From contig NZ_CP090064.1 of NCBI RefSeq assembly GCF_023100685.1, positions 2,480,001 through 2,544,000 of the forward strand: a DNA stretch of 64,000 nt, in the 5' to 3' direction. The notes beneath the pieces are model-generated. The model was given only the letters and a program-made list of their open reading frames with translations, was not told the origin of the DNA and did no database searches. A program made the translations under genes and the position numbers. Of this stretch, positions 9,183-17,605 are shown one piece after another (position 1 is the stretch's first letter; every line of letters begins with the position of its first letter). Source of the stretch: Proteus vulgaris. Lineage in GTDB: Bacteria; Pseudomonadota; Gammaproteobacteria; Enterobacterales; Enterobacteriaceae.

Positions 9183-10217
9183 TTAAGCCAATAAATTTGC
9201 TGGATTATCAACGCATAACTTTTTAATAATAGAGTTATCGATACCACGTTGAGCTAATAATGAAAGGAATACATTCGGAACAAATCCCCAGCCATTTCCC
9301 CCATTTTTTGCCCACATTTGTTTTAAAAACACATCATGGCTTAATACAATTTGGCTACCATAACCTCTTTCAATTAAGGTTGCGACAGCTTCAACAGTAT
9401 CCATAACACTTGGCGCAGCGCCCTCTTTAGGGAAAGAGATATCAAGGCCAATCATATCAAACTCAAGCCAAACACCGCGATCTAGCATTTTGCATTGATA
9501 ATCAATATCTTTACCCGAGGGATCAGAGTGTGCCAATGAAATTTTAGCCGGGTTACAGCCCATTTCAGATAACAGAATATCTAAAACTTCATCACCACGA
9601 CGTTGCCAGCCTGGCATATGAATATTCATAGAAACATGAGGATTATTATTTTGAGCAATTGCTGCTGCACGTAAGCTATTTTTTTCACCGTTAGTAAAGA
9701 AAGGAGAAACCCCAATTTCACCAATCATTCCTGCACGAATATCTGTACCATCAATGCCGACATTTAATTCGTCATCAATAATTTTCACCATTGCTTCTAT
9801 ATCATCAGCAAGACGTTGACCTTCAAATTTTTCGATATAAAGTCCTGAGGATGCAACAATATTAATTCCTGTTATTTCTGCAACTTGTCTTAGCTTTCTA
9901 ATATCACGACCAATGGATGAAGAACCCGTTGCATCAACAATTGTTCCGCCACCTAATTCTTTAAAATTATTTAATTCAAAAATAACATCATCAATTGGCT
10001 TTTCATCCATGTTATCGCAACAACAATAAGGATCGTATTTTAGTCCCCATTGAATATCTGCACTGACTTTTTTATCAACTAATACATGCGAGAACTCATA
10101 AAAAGGTTCATCAACAACACTAGAGAGATCATTAAATAGATGTTCATGAGGTAATGTCAGCCCCATATTTTCTTTTTTAACGGGGCCCATCACAGTTTGA
10201 ATATAATCTTTCATCAT
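9183..10217 (-). CDS. Phosphotriesterase-family metal-dependent hydrolase
   Basis: Amidohydrolase-superfamily TIM-barrel enzyme of the PTE/PHP group; characterised relatives hydrolyse lactones, including phosphorylated sugar lactones. Visible metal ligands are LPHEHLF (HxH on strand 1), the bridging acidic residue in GMIGEIGVS where many relatives have a carboxylated Lys, NIHMPGW, LAHSD, and the strand-8 Asp in VLSHDVF. A CCCC run near residue 65 (DPYCCCDN) is unusual. The 344 residues are full length. The start ATG has AGGAG five bases upstream. It is the last gene of a four-gene minus-strand operon, seven bases after the DMT permease stop. Substrate unknown. Confidence 0.88.
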   Translation of the reverse strand: MMKDYIQTVMGPVKKENMGLTLPHEHLFNDLSSVVDEPFYEFSHVLVDKKVSADIQWGLKYDPYCCCDNMDEKPIDDVIFELNNFKELGGGTIVDATGSSSIGRDIRKLRQVAEITGINIVASSGLYIEKFEGQRLADDIEAMVKIIDDELNVGIDGTDIRAGMIGEIGVSPFFTNGEKNSLRAAAIAQNNNPHVSMNIHMPGWQRRGDEVLDILLSEMGCNPAKISLAHSDPSGKDIDYQCKMLDRGVWLEFDMIGLDISFPKEGAAPSVMDTVEAVATLIERGYGSQIVLSHDVFLKQMWAKNGGNGWGFVPNVFLSLLAQRGIDNSIIKKLCVDNPANLLA

Positions 10218-10224
10218 GTTACTC

Positions 10225-11181
10225 CTATGCTTTCGCTGACTTAGTGGCTCTAAATTCAGGGATTGTGGTTACAATCGCGCCCACTAACGCAAATAATGTA
10301 CCGATAATTGTCATTAAATAAACGGTATTGCCTAATGCAGGTAATAGCAGATCAATTAAGACAGAACCTAATAACTGACCCGCTGTGGATGCAACACCTA
10401 ACATCAGCAAGCCTAAACCACGCACTAAAATAGCCATTAATGCGATAGACATCAGTCCTAAAGGACCACCTAAATACATCCACCATGTTCCAGGTAATTC
10501 AATTGTGATATGGCCTAATGCCATACGAATAACTAAAACAATCGCTAAAATAGCAAAGCCAACAATAAAGTTCCAAGTGATAGACACCATCACAGAACCC
10601 GTTGCTTCTGCTACTTTAGAGTTACCCGCTGGCTGCCAACCGGCCAATAAACCTGCAATGAAAGGTAAGCTAGCTAAATAAATAAATGACGTTGATTGCC
10701 ATTGTGGATAAACAACCAATAGAGTTGCAACAACGGCCAACACTGCACCTAATACACGGTATGGCGTGAAATATTTTTTCTCATCCACACCCACACCAAA
10801 GCGGTCACACAATAAACCTGACAATATCATTCCCGAAATTAATGCCGTTTGGAATGTAGCAATCCCTAATACACTTGCCGAAGCTCCTTCAGAGAAATCA
10901 ACCATCGCACCACAAAGACCGGCAAGCCAGTTCCATAATGGGATTTTACGTGTTTTAATTAAACTTGGTATTGAAGCAAATTGTTGACGGTACTGTTTTT
11001 TCGATATAATGATAAAAAACATTACCACTAAACCACCGCCAAAAGAGATAACTGCACAAGCGTTACCATCGTTTAAAACGTGTCCTAACTCACCATTAAC
11101 CGCAGATTGCATTGGTGATAGCATGCCCGCTAACACCGTTGCTAACATTAGTAAGGGCACTGATAAATTTTTTGTACTCAT
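10225..11181 (-). CDS. DMT-superfamily permease (DUF606/YdcZ-like, two repeats)
   Basis: A polytopic inner-membrane protein of 318 residues with about ten hydrophobic helices. The N-terminal half begins LLMLATVLAGMLSPMQSAVNGELG, the pattern of the DUF606/YdcZ-type half-transporters, and the second half repeats the fold (GPLGLMSIALMAILVRGLG), so this is the fused two-domain form. Transport of a small organic solute is inferred from family and context: it lies between an amidotransferase-like gene and the phosphotriesterase-family gene. The start ATG is preceded by AAGGAA at suitable spacing. No periplasmic binding protein is nearby, so it would work as a stand-alone carrier. Confidence 0.82.
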   Translation of the reverse strand: MSTKNLSVPLLMLATVLAGMLSPMQSAVNGELGHVLNDGNACAVISFGGGLVVMFFIIISKKQYRQQFASIPSLIKTRKIPLWNWLAGLCGAMVDFSEGASASVLGIATFQTALISGMILSGLLCDRFGVGVDEKKYFTPYRVLGAVLAVVATLLVVYPQWQSTSFIYLASLPFIAGLLAGWQPAGNSKVAEATGSVMVSITWNFIVGFAILAIVLVIRMALGHITIELPGTWWMYLGGPLGLMSIALMAILVRGLGLLMLGVASTAGQLLGSVLIDLLLPALGNTVYLMTIIGTLFALVGAIVTTIPEFRATKSAKA

Positions 11182-11253
11182 AAGACGTTCCTTTTGGATT
11201 ATTGGTTATGAGTGATTTCTTTTTTTATTTTTTAAGTAATCGATTTTTTATTT

Positions 11254-11275
11254 GCGCAGAGCTGCAACTCTGCGC
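11254..11275. other. Intercistronic hairpin inside the operon
   Basis: Perfect stem GCGCAGAG (11254-11261) with CTCTGCGC (11268-11275), in the 129-base gap between the amidotransferase-like gene and the permease. The T run lies on the plus-strand side; on the transcribed minus strand the stem is followed by A-rich sequence. It would terminate antisense transcription or stabilise or process the mRNA rather than end the operon. Confidence 0.6.
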
Positions 11276-11310
11276 TTTTTACTTTTTATAACAGTCATTT
11301 TTAATTCAAA

Positions 11311-12048
11311 CTAACGTGCTATTTGATTAAGAATGTTGACCCACATATCGGTATAATGTGGCCATGCTAAAAACTGTTTACTCCCCCAGTGCGGTGAACA
11401 GTCACTCATAAAGCAACTTGTTTTCCCTTTTTTGAATTGACCAAATACCAGTAATGGATCTTCGCCAATATTTAATACAGTTTCTGTATTCTCTTTAGCT
11501 GAAACTTTGTTATAGCCAAGGAACATTGGCCATTCACCAAAACCTTTCACTGATACGTGTTCAGCATTTACGGCACTTGCAAATACACCTTCAGGCGCTT
11601 CAACACGATCGTCACCATCTAGCATTTCGACAGGTAGAACTTCTGCAAGTAATGTATTTTTGTAGTTTGCTTTAGCTTCAATCCCCATAAATGACAGGTA
11701 ACCACCAATCATTAATAAGCCGCCGCCATTCGCTACAAACTCTTTAATTAATCCCAATGCATTAGGAATAACTTTCATATTGTAAAAAGTATCGTTTTGC
11801 AGAAGGAACGTATTTGCACCAATATCACTGATGACAATGACATCGTATTTAGCCAATGATTCTGCTGTTTGTGGAAAAGCAACCTGAACGGTATGAGCAG
11901 GCATATAATCGACTTCAATACCATTCTCTCTTAAGCAACTTAATAAGAACGTTGAACCTTCTTCATATTTGCTGGATGTGAAACTGTCGTAGCCTTTAGA
12001 GTGGATCATATGAATATGCCATGACTCACCAATAAATAAGATTTTCAT
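11311..12048 (-). CDS. Class I glutamine amidotransferase-like protein (GATase1_like, former DUF1355)
   Basis: A 245-residue protein resembling the flavodoxin-like putative glutamine amidotransferase family PF07090. Features seen are KILFIGESWHIHMIH at the N-terminus, VISDIGANTF, and the nucleophile-elbow-like region GGGLLMIGGYLSF, where a Cys is not present at the usual place. Near the end are FMSDCSPHWGS and the Trp-rich AWPHYTDMWVN. Members of this family often sit with sugar-metabolism genes; the reaction is not known. It follows the HTH-kinase gene by 27 bases and has a good AAGAGGA ribosome binding site. Confidence 0.78.
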   Translation of the reverse strand: MKILFIGESWHIHMIHSKGYDSFTSSKYEEGSTFLLSCLRENGIEVDYMPAHTVQVAFPQTAESLAKYDVIVISDIGANTFLLQNDTFYNMKVIPNALGLIKEFVANGGGLLMIGGYLSFMGIEAKANYKNTLLAEVLPVEMLDGDDRVEAPEGVFASAVNAEHVSVKGFGEWPMFLGYNKVSAKENTETVLNIGEDPLLVFGQFKKGKTSCFMSDCSPHWGSKQFLAWPHYTDMWVNILNQIAR

Positions 12049-12075
12049 TTTGATTCCTCTTTCAAAAAAGATTAT

Positions 12076-13296
12076 TTATTCGGGGGATTGGGTAACAATC
12101 TGTGAATATGTTGTTTGATTGATGCGATGCATGACATTAATATCTTCAGGCATTTCTGAAGCATTACTCGTCTCAACAGCTAATGATGAAAAAGCTGATG
12201 CATAGCGTAACGCATAAGAAAACTGCTTTCCTTTTGCCAATGAGGCAGCGAGCGCACCATTAAAAGCGTCACCTGCCCCTGCGGTATTCTTTACCACTGC
12301 CGGATATGCTGGTGAATAAATATATTTATATCCGTCGTAAGCTAACGAACCTTTACTACCTAGCGTAATAACTACCTTATTTACACCTTGTTGATAAATA
12401 GAAACTGCCGCATTCTTTGCAGATCCTATGTCCAGAACTTCTATTCCAGATAATAAACTCGCTTCCGTTTCATTAGGTGTTAATATATCTACCATAGGAA
12501 GTAATTCATTAACTATTTTGTTATAAGGCGCTGGATTAAGAATAATAGGAATATTATTTTCATTTCCAATAGCAATAATTTCTTTTAATGCTTCAATATT
12601 CGTTTCTAACTGTAATAATATAATGTCTGCATCAATAATTTTATCTTTCTGTATTTTCACTTCATCTGCAGAGATATCCATGTTAGAACCAGAGTAAATG
12701 GAAATAATATTTTCGCCACTTTCCTCTGAAACAAAAATAGAGGCTGTACCTGTTTGATAATTTTCAGTTTGATATATCGTTGATGTTTTTATTCTTGAAG
12801 ACGATATAAAATTAACTGCATAATCACTAAATTGATCAGTACCTATTTTGGTAATAAAGTGCACTTGTGCATCAGCATAGCTTGCAGCGAGTGCTTGATT
12901 ACAACCTTTACCGCCTGGTGAAAAGATAAACTTATTCGATAATAAGGATTCCCCAGCTTCTGGTAATCTAGGCAAATAGCTAATCATATCGACATTAAAT
13001 GAGCCAAGTACACATACTTTATTGATTGCTATTTTATTCACTAAATCGCTTTTATCAATTTGATCATTACACTCTAGAAATTGTATGATTTCTTTCTTAG
13101 CAACTTTATCCAACGTTTCAAATTCTATAAAAGCGCCACCATGGCATCTTTTTATAATTCCTTTTTCAGCTAGTTTATTTAAATCTGAACGTATTGTTTC
13201 TTTGGTAACATCAAGTTCTTTCGCTAAGAAAGAAACTTTTACTGCACCATTACCTTTAATCAGATTAATTATTTTTTTATGACGTTCTGCTTTCAT
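12076..13296 (-). CDS. DeoR-type HTH fused to a ribokinase-like (PfkB) sugar kinase
   Basis: A 406-residue fusion. Residues 1-60 are a DeoR winged helix (ERHKKIINLIKGNGAVKVS, then TKETIRSDLNKLAEKG and CHGGAF). From about residue 92 a complete ribokinase fold follows: GSFNVDM, GGKGCNQALAAS, LNPAPYN, TPNETEASLL, and GAGDAFNGAL carrying the catalytic Asp. The kinase looks intact; the Asp often found before GAGD is Asn here (KNTAGAGD). First gene of the operon, so a self-regulating kinase that senses its own substrate or product is the natural reading. The start has an upstream region with a CRP-like site at 13347-13362. Confidence 0.88.
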   Translation of the reverse strand: MKAERHKKIINLIKGNGAVKVSFLAKELDVTKETIRSDLNKLAEKGIIKRCHGGAFIEFETLDKVAKKEIIQFLECNDQIDKSDLVNKIAINKVCVLGSFNVDMISYLPRLPEAGESLLSNKFIFSPGGKGCNQALAASYADAQVHFITKIGTDQFSDYAVNFISSSRIKTSTIYQTENYQTGTASIFVSEESGENIISIYSGSNMDISADEVKIQKDKIIDADIILLQLETNIEALKEIIAIGNENNIPIILNPAPYNKIVNELLPMVDILTPNETEASLLSGIEVLDIGSAKNAAVSIYQQGVNKVVITLGSKGSLAYDGYKYIYSPAYPAVVKNTAGAGDAFNGALAASLAKGKQFSYALRYASAFSSLAVETSNASEMPEDINVMHRINQTTYSQIVTQSPE

Positions 13297-13343
13297 TTAA
13301 TGTTCCCTCTATATCAACAACTTTAGTTTATTGGTTATTATGG

Positions 13344-13362
13344 GATTGTGATTACAATCATA
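13344..13362 (-). promoter_or_regulatory. Candidate CRP site / inverted repeat upstream of the HTH-kinase operon
   Basis: TGTGA-TTACAA-TCATA at 13347-13362 matches the CRP consensus TGTGA-N6-TCACA with one mismatch. The same stretch is also a perfect inverted repeat GATTGT-N4-ACAATC (13344-13359), so it could instead be the operator of the DeoR-type regulator itself. It lies about 50 bases upstream of the first operon gene. Confidence 0.5.
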
Positions 13363-14312
13363 TGTTATTTGTTAAAAGCAAAAAAAAACAGAAATAAAAA
13401 ATGAAAAACAAAAGTAAACAGAAATAAAAAACAGCAATAGTAAAATTATTTAATAAATATTTTAATTTTTTAAGAAAAAACTTATTCGATAAATTATTTA
13501 TTTTTAATTTATTTATCATAAAAAAATTTAATACTAAAATTTATTTATTTACTATGAATGAAAATATAATTTAAAACAAAAAAATAAAATTTACTTTTAA
13601 AGATAATAGGTTAAAAAAAACAAATTTAACCTTACATAAAAATAAGTAATATTACTTAATTCAAATACGATTTAATTGAACTAGATGATACATTAACTAT
13701 ACTTATGATTGCTATTTTAACAATATTCTTATAATGAATAGATTTTAATTATTATATTTACATGGAAATCGTTCTCTCTCTATAAATTAAAATGATTTAG
13801 TTAAGAAATATAAACGCAATGATAAAAACATACTCAATTTCTATCTTTCATTTTTGTGATCTTGATTACGTTAAGTCAGATAGCAAAGTTCTTTTTTAGG
13901 AGAAATAAAACTTATTTTTTGAATTTATATTTTTTTTTAGCGATTTTTATCAAAAAAATCCATTATGCTTTGTCTATTTAATACATCATTTAGTCAAACT
14001 TTAATTTTGTTTTGTAAATCAAACAGGAATTTTATTTTTTTTACTTGCCATTAATGAAGACTATTCGTTTTTTACACGCCCAGTTTGAAGTAATTATCAC
14101 TAGGATAAGAATAAAAGCAGAGAATAAGATTAAAAAAAACCACACGAGCGATATTTATCGCTAATTATTTTTGTCAGTTAACCTTTTTATCAGAAACATT
14201 TTGTCATACTTCTTTCCTCGCACTTCATCCATTTTATGCCTAAATTTATACATATCGTCAGACACAACATAAATTCCTGACAAAAAGTACAACGTAAAAT
14301 AAGGATATATAA
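13363..14312. other. AT-rich intergenic stretch of about 950 bases
   Basis: I see no convincing gene. Base composition is extremely AT-rich, with long A/T runs. Two items stand out: a second, weaker TGTGA-N6-TTACG element near 13855-13870, and a 16-base palindrome-like hairpin AGCGATA-TT-TATCGCT at 14147-14162. The right end must hold the promoter of the gene at 14313, with AAGGATATAT just before its ATG. Confidence 0.6.
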
Positions 14313-14804
14313 ATGAAAATAAAATCACTTATCGCAATCTCATTATTAAGCGCTAGCTTTTCTCTTTTTGCCGCTGAGAATTCAACATCATCCACTAATA
14401 TGCAAGCTCAAGGTGTTATTCAAGCTCAAAAAGAACTAAATAACTATGAGAAACTCATGATAGAAAAAGTCTGGGTAACGACCGATGCGATTGATGAAAA
14501 AGGCAATAAAACAGACGCAGATAATGCCCAAGTGAGTAATTATTTTGGCCTTGCTGAATATTACCCTAATGGCACATTTATTATGTTTACACCCGAAGGT
14601 AAACAGAAAATGCAAGGCGATTGGTCTATGTCAGATGATGGCAAAATACGTACCTTAGTTGCTAAAGACACTGAAGGTAAGACGTTGTTTACCCGTGATG
14701 TAGAAAATATCACGATTAAAAATGATGAATATACTTATCGTATTTATCCAAACGCTGAAGATCGCAACACCTATTTCGATATTGTGCATCATATTAAAAA
14801 ATAA
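14313..14804 (+). CDS. Exported DUF4822-like protein
   Basis: A 163-residue protein with a clear signal peptide (MKIKSLIAISLLSASFSLFA, cleavage likely after SLFA). The mature part has the pattern of DUF4822 proteins: WVTTDAID near residue 54, GLAEYYPNGTFIMFTP, GDWSMSDDGKIRTL and a final FDIVHH. The function of the family is not known to me; a small periplasmic beta-rich protein is inferred. The start has AAGGA at good spacing. It is monocistronic, bounded by an AT-rich region on the left and a strong hairpin on the right. Confidence 0.75.
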   Translation: MKIKSLIAISLLSASFSLFAAENSTSSTNMQAQGVIQAQKELNNYEKLMIEKVWVTTDAIDEKGNKTDADNAQVSNYFGLAEYYPNGTFIMFTPEGKQKMQGDWSMSDDGKIRTLVAKDTEGKTLFTRDVENITIKNDEYTYRIYPNAEDRNTYFDIVHHIKK

Positions 14805-14852
14805 ATTTAATACGTTGTTTTACCTGCCAATAAATCCCTCATAAACAAGAAA

Positions 14853-14884
14853 AAGGGCTATTTTGTAGAAACAAAATAGCCCTT
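14853..14884. terminator. Bidirectional terminator
   Basis: Perfect 14-base stem AAGGGCTATTTTGT with its complement around loop AGAA. A T run follows on the minus strand, so it ends the RNA-repair operon (stop at 14956) and, in the other direction, the DUF4822-like gene. Confidence 0.85.
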
Positions 14885-14955
14885 GCTTTATGGTTATAGC
14901 GTACTTCTCATGTAACTATTTGAATGATGCTAAACACCAAAATTAACCCACTAAA

Positions 14956-16092
14956 TTAAATCAAGGTTTGTGATTTTCCTTCAATCCAATAAATTACTTT
15001 ATGTGCTTCTTCTGGTGTTGGAACTTCCAATTTACTTAACATACGATCCATTACTTTAATAGGTACCACTTCGTTCCTTGCATTATTTTGCTTTTGCCAT
15101 TGAGCATAAGGCACTTCAATGTAAACCAGCGTTATTTTTGCATTATAACGATAAAACAAAGAGATCAGCTGATCTCGCATTTTTCTTGTAATATTAGTAG
15201 CATTCCAAACAAAAGGTTTATGCTCTCGTAAATAAACTCGAGCTTGCTCTTTTGCTTGTTGTGCTATCCAACCATTAGCATCTCGATTATCAGGTTTAAT
15301 ATTATGTTGGCGGCGTAGCTCATCTAAACTCACGATAGGAATATCTGCACAATATTGGCGAATATAGGTATCTTTTCCCATCCCAGGTAACCCACAAAGC
15401 ACCGTGACGTCACTTCCTTTTTCAGGATAAGGCTCATAATTACAATCAGTACTATTGTCTGTATGAAAATAGTGAAAACAGGCTTTATTTGAAGAAAATG
15501 GAGCAGGTTTACGCCAACAATTTAACTCTTCACAATAAAGTGTAAATAACGTAATTTTATCAAAAAGCCCTTGTTTATCATCACAATCTCGTCCTAAAAT
15601 ATCTGCCTTAGCCAATAAGGCCAACAAATAACAATCCACTCTTAATGATGCTGCAAGTAATGCTTTTTTAGGATCAGGCTTATCCATTACCCACAAAGGT
15701 AATCCATGAAAGCGAACTAAAGCTGCAATTTGCTCTCTATCGGCAAAAGTTAAAGGTACTTTTTCGTAGAGAAAACAACGTGTTGTTAATTCACCTTTAC
15801 GCGCATGACCCGGAGAAATAATACGCCCCTCTTCTTCCCGTGTTGTAGAACGTTTTTCTACATCATGAAGAAGTGCCGAGATCCATAAAATTTGTTGCTC
15901 TCTTTCTGTCAGGGTTCCATATTCAGGTAATGATTTAACTGAATTGATTACTCTTTGTGTATGTATCGCCACATCACCTTCTGCATGATGAATAGGGTCC
16001 TGCATAACACCTGCCATATCACTAATTTCATCGTATAATTCACAGAGGTGTTCCCATGACATCTCAGTGTGTAATTTCTTATGAAGCATCAT
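14956..16092 (-). CDS. HD-Pnk: HD phosphoesterase fused to 5'-OH polynucleotide kinase
   Basis: Two-domain RNA/DNA end-healing enzyme. Residues about 40-170 form an HD domain: IHTQRV, LLHDVEK (H76-D77), GHARKG, VRFHGLP and the final Asp in AKADILGRD. Residues about 230-378 form a P-loop kinase: GLPGMGKD (K240), SLDELRRQ with the catalytic-type Asp, and NATNITRKMRDQL with lid arginines, all in the order of T4 Pnkp-type kinases. In the characterised HD-Pnk family the HD part removes 2',3'-cyclic phosphate and the kinase phosphorylates 5'-OH ends. The gene overlaps the upstream RNA ligase gene by 14 bases, so the pair can heal and seal a cleaved RNA. Confidence 0.87.
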   Translation of the reverse strand: MMLHKKLHTEMSWEHLCELYDEISDMAGVMQDPIHHAEGDVAIHTQRVINSVKSLPEYGTLTEREQQILWISALLHDVEKRSTTREEEGRIISPGHARKGELTTRCFLYEKVPLTFADREQIAALVRFHGLPLWVMDKPDPKKALLAASLRVDCYLLALLAKADILGRDCDDKQGLFDKITLFTLYCEELNCWRKPAPFSSNKACFHYFHTDNSTDCNYEPYPEKGSDVTVLCGLPGMGKDTYIRQYCADIPIVSLDELRRQHNIKPDNRDANGWIAQQAKEQARVYLREHKPFVWNATNITRKMRDQLISLFYRYNAKITLVYIEVPYAQWQKQNNARNEVVPIKVMDRMLSKLEVPTPEEAHKVIYWIEGKSQTLI

Positions 16093-16792
16093 GAAATCCC
16101 TGTGTTTTTTCCCAGATTAACGGAGCACGTCGCCAGTTTTTTTTCCAATGAACATCCGTTTTTACATGATCTTTTCTAACATATTTAAAAACGCGATGAG
16201 AAAAATCATTTAAAGAAAATGACTGAGCATCTCGTGTCACAATACCTTCCATTGGGCTTGGTTTTTGTGTTAAAACATCTTGAGATTGAAAAAAACTCGC
16301 CTGTTTGGCTTGTGAAACAATCATATTTTCAAACTCTGCTTTATCCCGACATTCCGGCAATTTAATTTCTGGCACTGTAGGAAGATCAAACAGAGAAGCA
16401 TAAAACTGCACTTCTTCCCAACCTAGCCATTTATCTTTATAACGAACCGCAAACACATAAAAATATTCTTCTAAGTGTGCATATTCAATAGAATGAATGG
16501 CGTATAGATTTTCACCAAAAATATCTAACTCACCTAAATCGTTTTTCATCATTTGCCAACGTTGACGCAATTGAGAAGTCCATGCGGATTGCGTTGGTGT
16601 AGCATGAGAGCGAGCAAAAACTCCCATTTTATTTAGGCAATTATTTTCTCCATCCAACTTTTCTGTATGGATAAGATGTTTTATTTGGCAAATATCCTGC
16701 CACCATTGCGCATTTATACGATCGTCGTTTGTTGTGCCTGGTGAAAAAGGATAGTGATAGGTTCTATCATATTTTTGTGATTGATTATTCAT
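16079..16792 (-). CDS. ATP-dependent RNA ligase (Rnl2-like family)
   Basis: Covalent nucleotidyltransferase expected to seal 3'-OH/5'-phosphate RNA ends. Counting from the ATG at 16792 (237 residues), the motifs are: motif I EKLDGEN with nucleophile K45, then FARSHATP, motif III GENLYAIHSIEY, motif IIIa FYVFAVRY, motif IV MEGIVTR and motif V FKYVRKDHVKTD. All are intact. The frame stays open to a TTG at 16828, but the family N-terminus fits the ATG. It lacks the C-terminal domain of T4 Rnl2, as do many small bacterial ligases. It is the upstream gene of the pair with HD-Pnk; together they carry all activities needed to repair a nuclease-cut RNA. Confidence 0.88.
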   Translation of the reverse strand: MNNQSQKYDRTYHYPFSPGTTNDDRINAQWWQDICQIKHLIHTEKLDGENNCLNKMGVFARSHATPTQSAWTSQLRQRWQMMKNDLGELDIFGENLYAIHSIEYAHLEEYFYVFAVRYKDKWLGWEEVQFYASLFDLPTVPEIKLPECRDKAEFENMIVSQAKQASFFQSQDVLTQKPSPMEGIVTRDAQSFSLNDFSHRVFKYVRKDHVKTDVHWKKNWRRAPLIWEKTQGFHDAS

Positions 16793-17047
16793 TATCTTGT
16801 ACTCATTAAGTAACAGAGGTTCTACCAAATTTAACTAGTTATTCGGTAAGTGAATTTTCTGTTTCTGCACCGTGACTTCAGTGCCTTAATGCGTATTACA
16901 TAACTACAACCTAAATAATCAAAAGGGAAAGGAAATAAATCTGGAGGGATATTACATGTAAGTTTCAAAAAGAGCTAGATATTTAATCTTCAAATTTATT
17001 TGTCTCTTTGTATTAGTAGAGATTTGAAAAGAAGCTAATCATAGTGT

Positions 17048-17605
17048 TTATTGAGGATAAAGAATTACATTTTCAGAATTAATTAAATTTTCAGGAAAAA
17101 TAAGAGGAATATCTGAAATAAACGGCATATCTAATGTTTGAGTTCCTGTTGAAATAGATACCCCCGCTTTTAGCCATGCATCAGCAACTAATTCTGTACA
17201 ATAAACCCCTTGCTTGGAATAAATGCTAAAGTTTTCTCCCACGCGCTTTAATACGATCTTTACGGCATTATTTCTAGCTTCCTCGCTTCCTTTTACTTGA
17301 TAAAAACGAACAGTATTGGGTTTTGCTCGACTAATAAAGAAGTCTATATTATCAATGGTAACACCATCTTTAATACCTATATGCTCACTTGGTGTTGAAT
17401 GGATCACTTTAATACCATTATCTGAAATCCACACCATTCCTACGTGACTAAATCCACTTCTATCAACTTGCTTAATTATTTCACTAATAACTTCATCACC
17501 TTCACGAAAAACTAAATCTCCATTTTTTAAATCAAGAGGTAAAGCGAGCGCATAAAATGCACCCGCTAAGAATAAAATTAAAATAGTAAAGGCACGAGTA
17601 ATCAC
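17048..17605 (-). CDS. Exported permuted papain-like hydrolase (YiiX/YebB type)
   Basis: A 185-residue protein with an N-terminal signal or membrane segment (ITRAFTILILFLAGAFYALA). The circularly permuted NlpC/P60-type pattern is present: GDLVFREGDEVIS, the catalytic His in GFSHVGMVW, and the nucleophile Cys in GVYCTELVADAW near residue 134. Relatives such as YiiX and YebB are cysteine hydrolases on lipid, amide or peptide bonds; the substrate here is unknown. Its ATGA start overlaps the stop of the upstream lipoprotein gene by four bases, so the two are co-translated. Confidence 0.83.
   Translation of the reverse strand: MITRAFTILILFLAGAFYALALPLDLKNGDLVFREGDEVISEIIKQVDRSGFSHVGMVWISDNGIKVIHSTPSEHIGIKDGVTIDNIDFFISRAKPNTVRFYQVKGSEEARNNAVKIVLKRVGENFSIYSKQGVYCTELVADAWLKAGVSISTGTQTLDMPFISDIPLIFPENLINSENVILYPQ

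Noticed and set aside
16793..16828. Extension of the RNA ligase to a TTG at 16828
   Set aside because: No ribosome binding site is seen and the extra 12 residues have no counterpart in the motif layout; the ATG at 16792 is preferred.
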